This document shows, one piece after another, positions 33,676 to 41,579 of a stretch of DNA of 64,000 bases; position 1 is the stretch's first letter, and each line of letters starts with the position of its first letter. Below the pieces are notes generated by a model that was not told the origin of the DNA, did not search any database, and saw only the letters and a program-made list of their open reading frames with translations. This DNA is from Saccharopolyspora_D taberi (lineage in GTDB: Bacteria > Actinomycetota > Actinomycetes > Mycobacteriales > Pseudonocardiaceae). The translations under genes and the position numbers were made by a program. Where the stretch lies: NCBI RefSeq assembly GCF_039534165.1, contig NZ_BAAAUX010000026.1:1-64000 (forward strand), in the 5' to 3' direction.

Positions 33676-35604
33676 CTAGTCCTGGTTTCGCCGGGAGAGG
33701 AGGTCGTTGAGGTCCTTTTCCGTGACCAGGGTGTCCGGGTGATCTTCGCCCAGAACTTTGCGGTGGAGGTCGAGCACCGATCGAAGCTCGGTTTCCGCTT
33801 CGTCGAACTCACCCCGTTCCCGCATCATGAGCGCCAGGTTGTTCCGCGTGGCCAGGGTGTGCGGGTGACGTTCCCCGAAAACCTCGCGCCGCGCCGCCAG
33901 AACCACCCGGCACTCGGCTTCGGCCTCAGCCAACGCACCACGCTCCAACAACACCAACGCCAAATTATGCCGCGTCATCAAAATATCCGGATGCCGCTCA
34001 CCGAGAACCTCACGATGCGCCGCCAGAACCACCCGATACTCGGCTTCGGCCTCAGCCAACGCACCACGAACCCGCAACACGCCAGCCAGGTTGAGCCGCG
34101 TGGACAACGTGCCGGCATCGCGATCATCCGCGGTCGCACGACGACGTGACAAAGCGGTCAGGAAGAGGTCATGAGCTAGGCCGTACAAGCCCGCCCAGCA
34201 GCAGAAATCCGCCGAAAGTTCGCAGAGCCAGGTGATGTCGGAGAAACGCGGCTGGTCCTCCTCGTCACCGTCCCCGGTCGTGGCGAGCTCCACTGCCCGA
34301 AGGCAATGCGGCAGGAGCGCAATCCACCGCGACCAGGTGATGTGATCGATCTGATCGATGTCACCGGCGCAGGTCACCAGCAGTTGCTCGCAGAGTTCGG
34401 CGTAACCACTGCTTTCGGCGGCATCGCCCTGGTTCAGATTCGCCTCCCGCACAACAGGATGCAGCCGCAGCACCGGCACTTCTTGGCCTTCCACGCCAGT
34501 TTGCACGAGTCCCACCGACTCCAGTGCGCTGATCAGCAGCGCGAGGTGGTGAACAGTCAGCCCATCGAAAAGCGGGGACTCGGCAAGCACCTCCGCGTGC
34601 AGCACCTCCTGCGGAATCGGCGCAGCCGCGAAGTGCGACAGCAGCCGCAACAGCTGCCTGGCCAACGGCTGCCCGCGCTCGGCGAGCAGATCCAGCGACA
34701 GTTCCCAAGTCCGGCTGAGGATTTCCCGTTCCTGGTGCCCCGGCAGGTCCGTCACCTCCGGCCAGCGATCGTCCAACGCCGCCCGGTAACCGTCGAAATC
34801 CCGGGGCAGTTCCAACCCCGGCAGCGCCGGAGTCTTCCCCGCCACCGCCAGATAACGCCCCGCTGAGTGCAGCGCCAGCGGCAGGCCGCCCAGCCGCCGC
34901 GACAATTCCTCGGCCTGCTCAACCGAACCAGCCGCAGGCGCCCTGTCCAGCAGCATTCGAGCGCCGTCGGGGTCCGGCAGCTGCCCGACCGCGTGCAGTC
35001 GCGCCGATCTCCCCCAGCTTCCCGCGTCCCTGCTGGTCACCAGGACCGCACCGCTACCGGGAGCGCGCAGCCAGCCGGTTCCGTCGGAAACCGGTTGCCC
35101 CGCACCGAGAATCCGCGTGTCGTCGGCGTTGTCGAACACCAGCAGCCAGCGCGCGGTGCGCCGATTCAGCTGCCGCCACAACAAATCCGGCGCGGACGCC
35201 TGCCCTTCCCATGCCTGGCGCACCTCCTCGGCGCTCGCGCCGGCGCGCAGCGCGACCTCCCGCAGGCCGTCGCGCACGCTCTCCTCCGAGGACGCGTCCA
35301 CCCACCACACCTCGGTGTCAGCGGCCACCGACTCGACCACCCGCAACGCCGCGGTGGTCTTTCCGTATCCACCGGCTCCGTGCAGCACCGTGCAGCTCCG
35401 CCCGGAGCGCACCTGATCGACCACGGCCCCGACCAGCTCGTCGCGGCCGTGCACCTCGTACACCAGCCGCTCGACCGGAGCGGCCAGCGAGACCAGGCCC
35501 GGTCCTCCGCGGTCGGCAGCTCCGTTGAACACCACGGGACCGTGGATCGATCCGGCCTGCACCGACGGCCCCTGGACGTTGCCGTCCATGGAGTTCTGCG
35601 TCAT
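33676..35604 (-). CDS. STAND (NB-ARC) ATPase with C-terminal TPR repeats
   Basis: A 642-residue protein. The N-terminal 27 residues contain VQAGSIHGPVVFN, similar to the amyloid/RHIM-like motifs found at the ends of bacterial NLR-type proteins. The NB-ARC domain follows with a P-loop GAGGYGKTT (76-84) and Walker B WLLVFDNADD. The C-terminus has about four 42-residue TPR-type repeats (NLALVLLERGALAEAEAE; GERHPDTL pattern). Two repeats are almost identical in DNA, with unusually AT-rich codons, so they duplicated recently. Such proteins act as signal-dependent switches, possibly in defence. GGGGGTG precedes the ATG. Confidence 0.88.
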   Translation of the reverse strand: MTQNSMDGNVQGPSVQAGSIHGPVVFNGAADRGGPGLVSLAAPVERLVYEVHGRDELVGAVVDQVRSGRSCTVLHGAGGYGKTTAALRVVESVAADTEVWWVDASSEESVRDGLREVALRAGASAEEVRQAWEGQASAPDLLWRQLNRRTARWLLVFDNADDTRILGAGQPVSDGTGWLRAPGSGAVLVTSRDAGSWGRSARLHAVGQLPDPDGARMLLDRAPAAGSVEQAEELSRRLGGLPLALHSAGRYLAVAGKTPALPGLELPRDFDGYRAALDDRWPEVTDLPGHQEREILSRTWELSLDLLAERGQPLARQLLRLLSHFAAAPIPQEVLHAEVLAESPLFDGLTVHHLALLISALESVGLVQTGVEGQEVPVLRLHPVVREANLNQGDAAESSGYAELCEQLLVTCAGDIDQIDHITWSRWIALLPHCLRAVELATTGDGDEEDQPRFSDITWLCELSADFCCWAGLYGLAHDLFLTALSRRRATADDRDAGTLSTRLNLAGVLRVRGALAEAEAEYRVVLAAHREVLGERHPDILMTRHNLALVLLERGALAEAEAECRVVLAARREVFGERHPHTLATRNNLALMMRERGEFDEAETELRSVLDLHRKVLGEDHPDTLVTEKDLNDLLSRRNQD

Positions 35605-35648
35605 CGCACCCCCAGCGATTCGGGGTGTCAACGATAGCGAACCCGGAG

Positions 35649-36290
35649 TCACCCCAAATACCGCAGCACGGCGAGCACCCGCCTGCTGTAGCCGGTGAGA
35701 TGTGCGAGGTCGAGCTTGTCGAAGATGGCGTTGACGTGCTTTTCCACCGCGCTCTGGGAAATGTGCAGGTGCTCGGCGATGCCGGCGTTGGTGCGGCCCT
35801 GCGCCATGTGGTCGAGGACGTCGCGCTCGCGGGCGGTCAGCTTGCCCAGCGGGTCCTCCCGCGCGCTGCGCACGACCAGCTGGCGGACCACCTCCGGATC
35901 GAACGCCGTGCCTCCGGCGCCGACGCGTTCCAGCGCCTCCAGGAAGTCGTCGACCTGCACCACGCGGTCCTTGAGCAGGTAGCCGACCGAGCCGGTCCCG
36001 GCGGACACCAGCTCGACGGCGTAGCGCTTCTCCACGTACTGCGACAGGACCAGCACTGCGACCCCGGGCCAGCGGCGGCGGATCTCCAGCGCTGCCCGCA
36101 GGCCCTCGTCGGTGTGCGTCGGCGGCATGCGGACGTCGACGACCGCGATGTCCGGCTGCTGCTCGGCGACCGCGGCCAGCAGCGCTTCGCCGTCGCCGAC
36201 CGCGCCGACGACCTCGTGCCCCTCGTCGGACAGCAGCCGCAGCAGGCCCTCGCGCAGCAGGGTCGAATCGTCGGCCAGGATCACTCGCAC
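35649..36290 (-). CDS. NarL/LuxR-family response regulator
   Basis: A 213-residue response regulator. The receiver begins RVILADDSTLLREGLLRLL, the phosphoacceptor Asp is in DIAVVDVRMPP, and the LuxR helix-turn-helix is LTARERDVLDHMAQGRTNAGIA. The GTG at 36290, preceded by GGAG, lies 10 nt inside the end of the kinase gene, so the two are translationally coupled. Targets are unknown. Confidence 0.93.
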   Translation of the reverse strand: MRVILADDSTLLREGLLRLLSDEGHEVVGAVGDGEALLAAVAEQQPDIAVVDVRMPPTHTDEGLRAALEIRRRWPGVAVLVLSQYVEKRYAVELVSAGTGSVGYLLKDRVVQVDDFLEALERVGAGGTAFDPEVVRQLVVRSAREDPLGKLTARERDVLDHMAQGRTNAGIAEHLHISQSAVEKHVNAIFDKLDLAHLTGYSRRVLAVLRYLG

Positions 36291-37396
36291 GGCAGCTCCG
36301 CGGTGATCGTCGTCGGCCCGCCCTGCGGACTGCGCACGGCGAAGCTCCCGTCCAGCCCGGCAACCCGGCGGGCCAGGCCGGAAAGCCCGGCCCCGGAGGC
36401 GTCCGCGCCGCCCCGCCCGTCGTCGTCGACCTCCACCACGACGCACCCGTCCTTCCATCCCAAGTGGACATTCACCGACCGGGCACCGGAGTGCTTTGCC
36501 GCGTTGGTCACCGCTTCCGACACCACGAAGTAGGCCGCGGTTTCGACCGCAGCGGGTGGCCGGTCGTCGAGGTCGTAGTGCAGCCGCACGTCGATCCCGG
36601 CTCGCTCGGCCACGTTCTCCAGCGCCACGTGCAGCCCGTCACCGTCCAATGCGGACGGATACACCTGCCAGCTGACCTCGCGGAGATCGTGCAGCACCTG
36701 CTGGGATTCCTCGTGCGCCTGCCGCAGCAGCTCCGCCGCACGCGGGCCGTCGGCGCGGCGGGCGCGGCCGATGAGCATGCCCAGCGCGACCAAGCGCTGC
36801 TGCACGCCGTCGTGCAGGTCCCGCTCGATGCGGCGGCGTTCCGCGTCGATCTCGGTGATCACCTCGGCGCGGGAGAACGACAGTTCGGCGACCCGGCGCT
36901 TGAGGGCTTCCTCCCGGCCCGAACCGAGGAAGTGCTGCCCCACGACGCGGTCGATGGCCGCGAGCCCCCACAGCCCGGCCAAGCCGAGGAACAGCAGCGC
37001 GATCCCCAGGACGACCATGTAGACGGCGCGGATGAGCTTGCCCGCGAAGGTGAACTCCGCTGTCCACAGCTCGATCAGGACCACCGGGCTGGCGACGAAT
37101 CCGTAGACCAGCATCAGCAGCACGACGCCGCCCATGAACCCGACCCAGCATCGGACGGCCAGGTACGGCAGCGCTCTTGCGGTGTCCTCAGCGGTGGTGG
37201 CGTGGAAGAACCGCCGCAGCCGCCACCGCTCGAACTCGGTCACGCGCCGCGCCCATCCGGTCACCACAGCCGACTGCCGCAGCGCCAGCCCGCCGACGAG
37301 GGCGATGCCGAGCTCGGCGACCGCGCTGATCGCACCGAGCAGCAGCCCGGCCGCGATCCGCGGCAGGCTGGCGATCCACAACCGGATCTGGCGCAT
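36281..37396 (-). CDS. Sensor histidine kinase (HisKA_3 / NarX type)
   Basis: A 371-residue membrane kinase with about four hydrophobic helices in the first 170 residues. The dimerisation/phosphoacceptor motif is ERDLHDGVQQRLVALGM (His), and the ATPase domain has EAVTNAAKHSGA, VDDDGRGG and GLSGLARRV. It lacks an obvious extracellular sensor, so it may sense the membrane itself. It is divergent from the DedA gene and paired with the next regulator. Confidence 0.93.
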   Translation of the reverse strand: MRQIRLWIASLPRIAAGLLLGAISAVAELGIALVGGLALRQSAVVTGWARRVTEFERWRLRRFFHATTAEDTARALPYLAVRCWVGFMGGVVLLMLVYGFVASPVVLIELWTAEFTFAGKLIRAVYMVVLGIALLFLGLAGLWGLAAIDRVVGQHFLGSGREEALKRRVAELSFSRAEVITEIDAERRRIERDLHDGVQQRLVALGMLIGRARRADGPRAAELLRQAHEESQQVLHDLREVSWQVYPSALDGDGLHVALENVAERAGIDVRLHYDLDDRPPAAVETAAYFVVSEAVTNAAKHSGARSVNVHLGWKDGCVVVEVDDDGRGGADASGAGLSGLARRVAGLDGSFAVRSPQGGPTTITAELPCE

Positions 37397-37409
37397 TCGC
37401 CGAGGCTAC

Positions 37410-37434
37410 AGCTGTGGTTTGCAGCTGTGGTTTT
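37410..37434. repeat. Direct repeat in the kinase/DedA divergent promoter
   Basis: CAGCTGTGGTTT occurs twice with a 13-bp period in the 158-nt gap between the divergent kinase and DedA genes. Direct repeats with near-one-turn spacing are typical of response-regulator binding sites, so autoregulation by the adjacent NarL-type protein is possible. Confidence 0.5.
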
Positions 37435-37554
37435 CCACACCCCGGTACCTGGGGTGCACCCCGGGAAAGTCCGGGGAAAGCCTCATGGTCGCGCGTCCCC
37501 GCTGTTCCTAGCGTCGAAAACGTCGGCACAACAGCGAATTCCGGAGAGTTGAGC

Positions 37555-38190
37555 ATGAGTTTCCCGACCGAGCCCGCCGGTGGGATCACCGAGTGGATCA
37601 CCGGCATCATGGACGCGCTGGGCGGACCGGGCGCTGGCCTGGTGGTCGCCCTGGAGAACGTGTTCCCGCCCATCCCCAGCGAGGTCGTGCTGCCGCTGGC
37701 GGGCTTCGCCGCGAGCCAGGGCACGCTGAGCCTGGCCGGGGCGATCCTGTGGACGACCGCCGGATCGGTGGCCGGCGCGATCGTCCTGTACTACCTGGGC
37801 GCGCTGCTGGGCCGCGACCGCACGCGCGCCATCGCCGCGAAGCTCCCACTGGTCAAGATCACCGACATCGACCGCACCGAGGCGTGGTTCGCCAGGCACG
37901 GCGTGAAGGCGGTGCTCCTGGGCCGCATGGTCCCGGTCGTGCGCAGCTTCGTCTCGCTGCCCGCGGGGGTGGAGCGGATGTCGATGCCGGTGTTCCTGCT
38001 GTTCACCGCACTGGGGAGCGCGATCTGGAACACCGCGCTCGTGCTGGCGGGGTACCTGCTGGGGCAGAGCTGGTGGATCGTGGAGGGCTACGTGGGGGTG
38101 TTCCAGAAGGTCGTTCTCGTCGCCGCCGTGGCCGCGGTGGTGTGGTTCGTCGCGGCGCGCGTGCGGCGGGGGCGGCGGGCTCGGGTTTGA
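37555..38190 (+). CDS. DedA-family membrane protein
   Basis: A 211-residue DedA/SNARE-associated protein with the reentrant signatures ENVFPPIPSEVVLPLAGF and LLGRMVPVVRSFVSLPAG (conserved acidic and Arg residues of the family). DedA proteins recycle undecaprenyl phosphate or other lipids across the membrane. GGAGAG lies before the ATG. It is divergent from the two-component system. Confidence 0.9.
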   Translation: MSFPTEPAGGITEWITGIMDALGGPGAGLVVALENVFPPIPSEVVLPLAGFAASQGTLSLAGAILWTTAGSVAGAIVLYYLGALLGRDRTRAIAAKLPLVKITDIDRTEAWFARHGVKAVLLGRMVPVVRSFVSLPAGVERMSMPVFLLFTALGSAIWNTALVLAGYLLGQSWWIVEGYVGVFQKVVLVAAVAAVVWFVAARVRRGRRARV

Positions 38191-38235
38191 GGCGGCGTCC
38201 CCGGCCGGAAGCCGGAAACACCGCCCACGGTGTGC

Positions 38236-39873
38236 TCACACGGCGTTGAGCACGGCGGAAAGACTCGACGCGACGACGGAGTCGTCGATCCCGGCCGCCC
38301 ACGCGGTTCCCGACGGAGTCCGGTACTCGACGTAGGTCGCGGCGCGGGCGGAGCTGCCCGCGCCCATCGACTGCTGGACGAGGTTGACGATCTCGACCCG
38401 GCGGCCGTGCGCTTCGAGCATCCGCACCAGGGCCGACACCGCTCCGTCGGCGGTTTCGGTGTGGGTCACCAGCTCGCCGTCGATTTCGAGGGTCGCGGTG
38501 AGCCGGTCGCCCTGGTCGACCGCCCACTCCTTGAGCCCGACCGATCCGCCGCAGTAGGCGGTGGTGAACAGCTCCCACAGGGTGGCGGAGTCGATCTCGG
38601 TGCCGCTGGAGTCGGTGTGGCGCTGGACGATGCGGGCGAAGTCGATCTGCAGGCCGCGCGGCAGGTCCAGCTGGTGCTCGGTCCGCATCACGTGGGCGAT
38701 CCCGCCCTTGCCGGACTGGCTGTTGACCCGGATCACCGCCTCGTACGAGCGGCCGATGTCCTCGGGATCGATCGGCAGGTACGGAACTTCCCACCGCTGC
38801 GCGGAATCCCGCTCGAAGCCCTTCTTGATCGCGTCCTGGTGCGTTCCGGAGAACGCGGTGTGGACGTACTCGCCGACGTACGGGTGGCGTTCGTGCACGC
38901 CGATCCGGTTGCAGTGGACGACGGTGTCGCGGACCGCGTCGATGTCGGAGAGGTCGATCATCGGGTCGACCCCCTGCGCGTACAGGTTGAGCGCCAGGGT
39001 GATCAGGTCGACGTTGCCGGTCCGCTCGCCGTTGCCGAACAGGCAGCCCTCGACCCGCTGGGCGCCGGCGAGCATGGCGAGTTCCGCGCAGGCCACACCG
39101 GTTCCGCGGTCGTTGTGCGGATGCACGGACAGGATGACGCCGTCCCGCCGGGCGAGGTTGTCGTTCATGTACTCGATCTGGTCGGCGTACACGTTGGGGG
39201 TGGCGACCTCGACGGTCGCGGGCAGGTTGAGGATCACCGGCCGCTCCGGGCTCGCCTGCCAGAGCCCGGTCATCATGTCGCAGATCTCCAGCGCGTAGTC
39301 GGGTTCGGTGAGGTTGAAGACCTCCGGGGAGAACTCGAAGCGCACCCGGTCGTCCGCGCGGCGCAGGACGTGCTCGCCCGCAGTGCGGATGCGCTCGCGC
39401 AGTTCCTCCCGCCCCGCGCGCAGGACCAGGTCGCGCCAGAGCGGTGCGGTCGCGGTGTACATGTGGACGACCACGCGCTCCAGGCCCGCGATCGCGTCGA
39501 AGGTCCGGTCGATGAGGTCGCGGCGGGCCGGGGTGAACACCACGACGGTCACGTCGTCGGGGACCAGGTCGGACTCGGCCAGCAGGCGCACGAAGTCGAA
39601 GTCGGTCTGCGACGCCGACGGATAGCCGACCTCGATCTCCTTGTACCCGACCGAAACCATCATCTCGAAGAACCGGCGCTTGCGGTCGGGGTCCATCGGC
39701 TCGGCCAGCGCCTGGTTGCCGTCGCGCAGATCGACCGGCACCCACAGCGGGGCCTGCGCGATGCGGTTGCCCGGCCAGCGCCGGGCGATCTCCGGGACCT
39801 CCACGCGGTCGAAGACGTCGCGGTAGCGGTGGTGCGGCATTCCCGAGGGTTGTTGCGGATTCCAGGTGTTCAT
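38236..39873 (-). CDS. leuA: 2-isopropylmalate synthase
   Basis: A 545-residue enzyme of leucine synthesis that condenses acetyl-CoA with 2-oxoisovalerate. It has DLRDGNQAL and HPHNDRGTGVA (metal-binding histidines), FSGTHQDAI and the C-terminal LeuA dimer (regulatory) domain with GTAWAAGIDDSV-type residues. The length matches the actinobacterial long form. A large inverted repeat (39922-39964) lies in its leader. It is divergent from a GntR regulator. Confidence 0.95.
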   Translation of the reverse strand: MNTWNPQQPSGMPHHRYRDVFDRVEVPEIARRWPGNRIAQAPLWVPVDLRDGNQALAEPMDPDRKRRFFEMMVSVGYKEIEVGYPSASQTDFDFVRLLAESDLVPDDVTVVVFTPARRDLIDRTFDAIAGLERVVVHMYTATAPLWRDLVLRAGREELRERIRTAGEHVLRRADDRVRFEFSPEVFNLTEPDYALEICDMMTGLWQASPERPVILNLPATVEVATPNVYADQIEYMNDNLARRDGVILSVHPHNDRGTGVACAELAMLAGAQRVEGCLFGNGERTGNVDLITLALNLYAQGVDPMIDLSDIDAVRDTVVHCNRIGVHERHPYVGEYVHTAFSGTHQDAIKKGFERDSAQRWEVPYLPIDPEDIGRSYEAVIRVNSQSGKGGIAHVMRTEHQLDLPRGLQIDFARIVQRHTDSSGTEIDSATLWELFTTAYCGGSVGLKEWAVDQGDRLTATLEIDGELVTHTETADGAVSALVRMLEAHGRRVEIVNLVQQSMGAGSSARAATYVEYRTPSGTAWAAGIDDSVVASSLSAVLNAV

Positions 39874-39921
39874 CAGGTCTTTCCGGTTGTCGCTGTCGGG
39901 GTGGACCGGCGGACAGCCCTG

Positions 39922-39964
39922 CGCCGCGGCAGGGTGCCGGTCCCGGTCAGCCCCTGCCGCGGCG
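39922..39964 (-). promoter_or_regulatory. Inverted repeat in the leuA leader
   Basis: Perfect 13-bp arms (CGCCGCGGCAGGG and complement) around a 17-nt loop, about 50-90 nt before the leuA ATG. It could be an attenuator or an operator shared with the divergent GntR gene. A 14-residue frame upstream has only one Leu codon and does not look like a leucine leader peptide. Confidence 0.5.
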
Positions 39965-40046
39965 GGTAAGGTCGCGCCTCGGTGAACGCATGCCGGAGAA
40001 CCTACAAGACATCAGGTCCTCAGACAACCTTATGACCGGAGGAGAA

Positions 40047-40709
40047 ATGCCGTCCCTTCGCCGCAGCCCGCTGTCCGGCCAGGCCACCGAGGCGATGCTG
40101 GAGCTGATCACCTCGGGGGAATGGCCGCTGGGCGGCAGGATCCCCAGCGAGACCGCGCTGGCCGCCGAGTTCGGCGTCGGCCGGTCGACCATCCGCGAGG
40201 CCCTGCGCGAACTGGCCGTCAAGGGCCTGCTCGAACCGCGCCAGGGCTCCGGGGTCTACGTCGTCGGGACCGAGCCGGTCGAGGAGTGGGCCGTGCTGCT
40301 GCGCAAGGCGGCCATCGGCGAGGTGCTGGAAGCCCGGATCGCCGTGGAGGTGGAGGCCGCGCGGCTGGCCGCGGCCAAGCGCACCGATGCCGACCTGCGC
40401 GCGATCGACGACGCGATCGGCGGTCGTGCGTCCGCGGGCTCGGCGGAGGAGTTCGTGGACGCCGACCTCGCCTTCCACCGCGCGGTCGTCGACGCGGCGG
40501 GCAACTCGGTGATCACCGGTCTGTTCGTCTCGATGACCGCGCGCGTGCGCGCCGCGATGCTCGACATGCTGGCGCTGCTGGACGGCGACCGGCCGGTCGA
40601 CCAGAGCGAGCACCAGTCGGTGGTCGACGCGATCCGGGACGGCGACGTCGAGCGCGCGGGCAACGCCGCTCGCGCGCACCTGACGAAGGTGCTCGGCTAC
40701 GTCCGGTGA
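40047..40709 (+). CDS. GntR-family regulator, FadR/FCD type
   Basis: A 220-residue protein with an N-terminal winged helix (IPSETALAAEFGVGRSTIREAL) and an FCD ligand domain (DADLAFHRAVVDAAGN; EHQSVVDAIRDGD). GGAGGAG precedes the chosen ATG; ATG 40032 and 39990 are in frame upstream. It is divergent from leuA, but control of leuA is only a guess from position. Confidence 0.87.
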   Translation: MPSLRRSPLSGQATEAMLELITSGEWPLGGRIPSETALAAEFGVGRSTIREALRELAVKGLLEPRQGSGVYVVGTEPVEEWAVLLRKAAIGEVLEARIAVEVEAARLAAAKRTDADLRAIDDAIGGRASAGSAEEFVDADLAFHRAVVDAAGNSVITGLFVSMTARVRAAMLDMLALLDGDRPVDQSEHQSVVDAIRDGDVERAGNAARAHLTKVLGYVR

Positions 40710-40824
40710 TTTCCCGCCGCATGGCGGGAAATCTCAGTGCCTGCCTTCGAACTCGCCGACCGGTCGCCGGGAAGTCTTCACCCCGCGGGAGGGCCTTTCC
40801 CGGCGGCTGGCGCCCCCGGGCCGC

Positions 40825-41481
40825 TCAGAGCACCTTCTCCACCTCGGGCTCGACCTCGGCGGTCTCCTGCCGGTTCTTCCGCGAGCGTTTCCACAGCCAC
40901 ACGCCGACGCCGATGACCACCACTGCGCCGAGCACGATTCCGCCCGCGCGGCCGAGCATCTGCTCGATGTACTTCGCCGACGCGCCCGCCGTCCAGCCGA
41001 TGCTCACGTGCAGGAACGACCACCCGGTGGCGCCGAGCAGGGACGCGGGCAGGAACCGCGTGTAGCGCAGGCCGCTGACCCCGGCCGCCGCGGGCGTCAT
41101 CGTCCGCGCGACCGGCAGGAAGCGGCCCACCAGCACCGCGCCGATCCCCCACCGGCGGATCAGGTCGGTCGCGCGGTCCCAGTGCTTCTGGCCGAGCTTG
41201 CGGATCGCCTTCGTCTCGCGCAGCCGCACCCCGTACCGCCGCCCCAGCCAGAACCCGATGCTGTCGCCGATCGCCGCGCACGCGGCCACCACCAGCGACA
41301 GCGTCAGGAAGAACCCGATGTCGGTGACCGCGGCCGAGGCGATCAGCAGACCGCTCTCCCCCGGCACCAGGAACCCGAGACCGAGGGTGCACTCCCCCAG
41401 CACCAGCGCTCCGGTGATCAGCACCAGCAGCGGTCGCGGCAGTCCAGCGATCGTCGCCAGGAAGTCGCTGATGAAGGTCAC
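40825..41481 (-). CDS. DedA-family membrane protein, second copy
   Basis: A 218-residue DedA protein with GFLVPGESGLLIASA, GDSIGFWLGRRYG and VLVGRFLPVARTMTPAAAG, typical signatures of the family, and a basic C-terminal tail (KRSRKNRQ). GAGGAGAG precedes the GTG at 41481. It shares only modest similarity with the copy at 37555, so it is not a recent duplicate. Confidence 0.9.
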   Translation of the reverse strand: MTFISDFLATIAGLPRPLLVLITGALVLGECTLGLGFLVPGESGLLIASAAVTDIGFFLTLSLVVAACAAIGDSIGFWLGRRYGVRLRETKAIRKLGQKHWDRATDLIRRWGIGAVLVGRFLPVARTMTPAAAGVSGLRYTRFLPASLLGATGWSFLHVSIGWTAGASAKYIEQMLGRAGGIVLGAVVVIGVGVWLWKRSRKNRQETAEVEPEVEKVL

Positions 41482-41579
41482 TGAACTCTCCTCGGTACAC
41501 ACGGACGGGCTATTAGGCGTTCACGCTACCGAGCCCGCCTACGCCGCAGGTCCGGAAATCCCCCGCTACCGCCCCTGAG

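Noticed and set aside
35605..36471. N-terminal extension of the STAND protein across the response regulator gene
   Set aside because: The extension is a shadow of the response regulator; ATG at 35604 has a ribosome-like site and starts the recognised motif.
39985..39995. Leucine leader peptide for leuA
   Set aside because: The only short frame on that strand is Arg-rich, with a single Leu codon.
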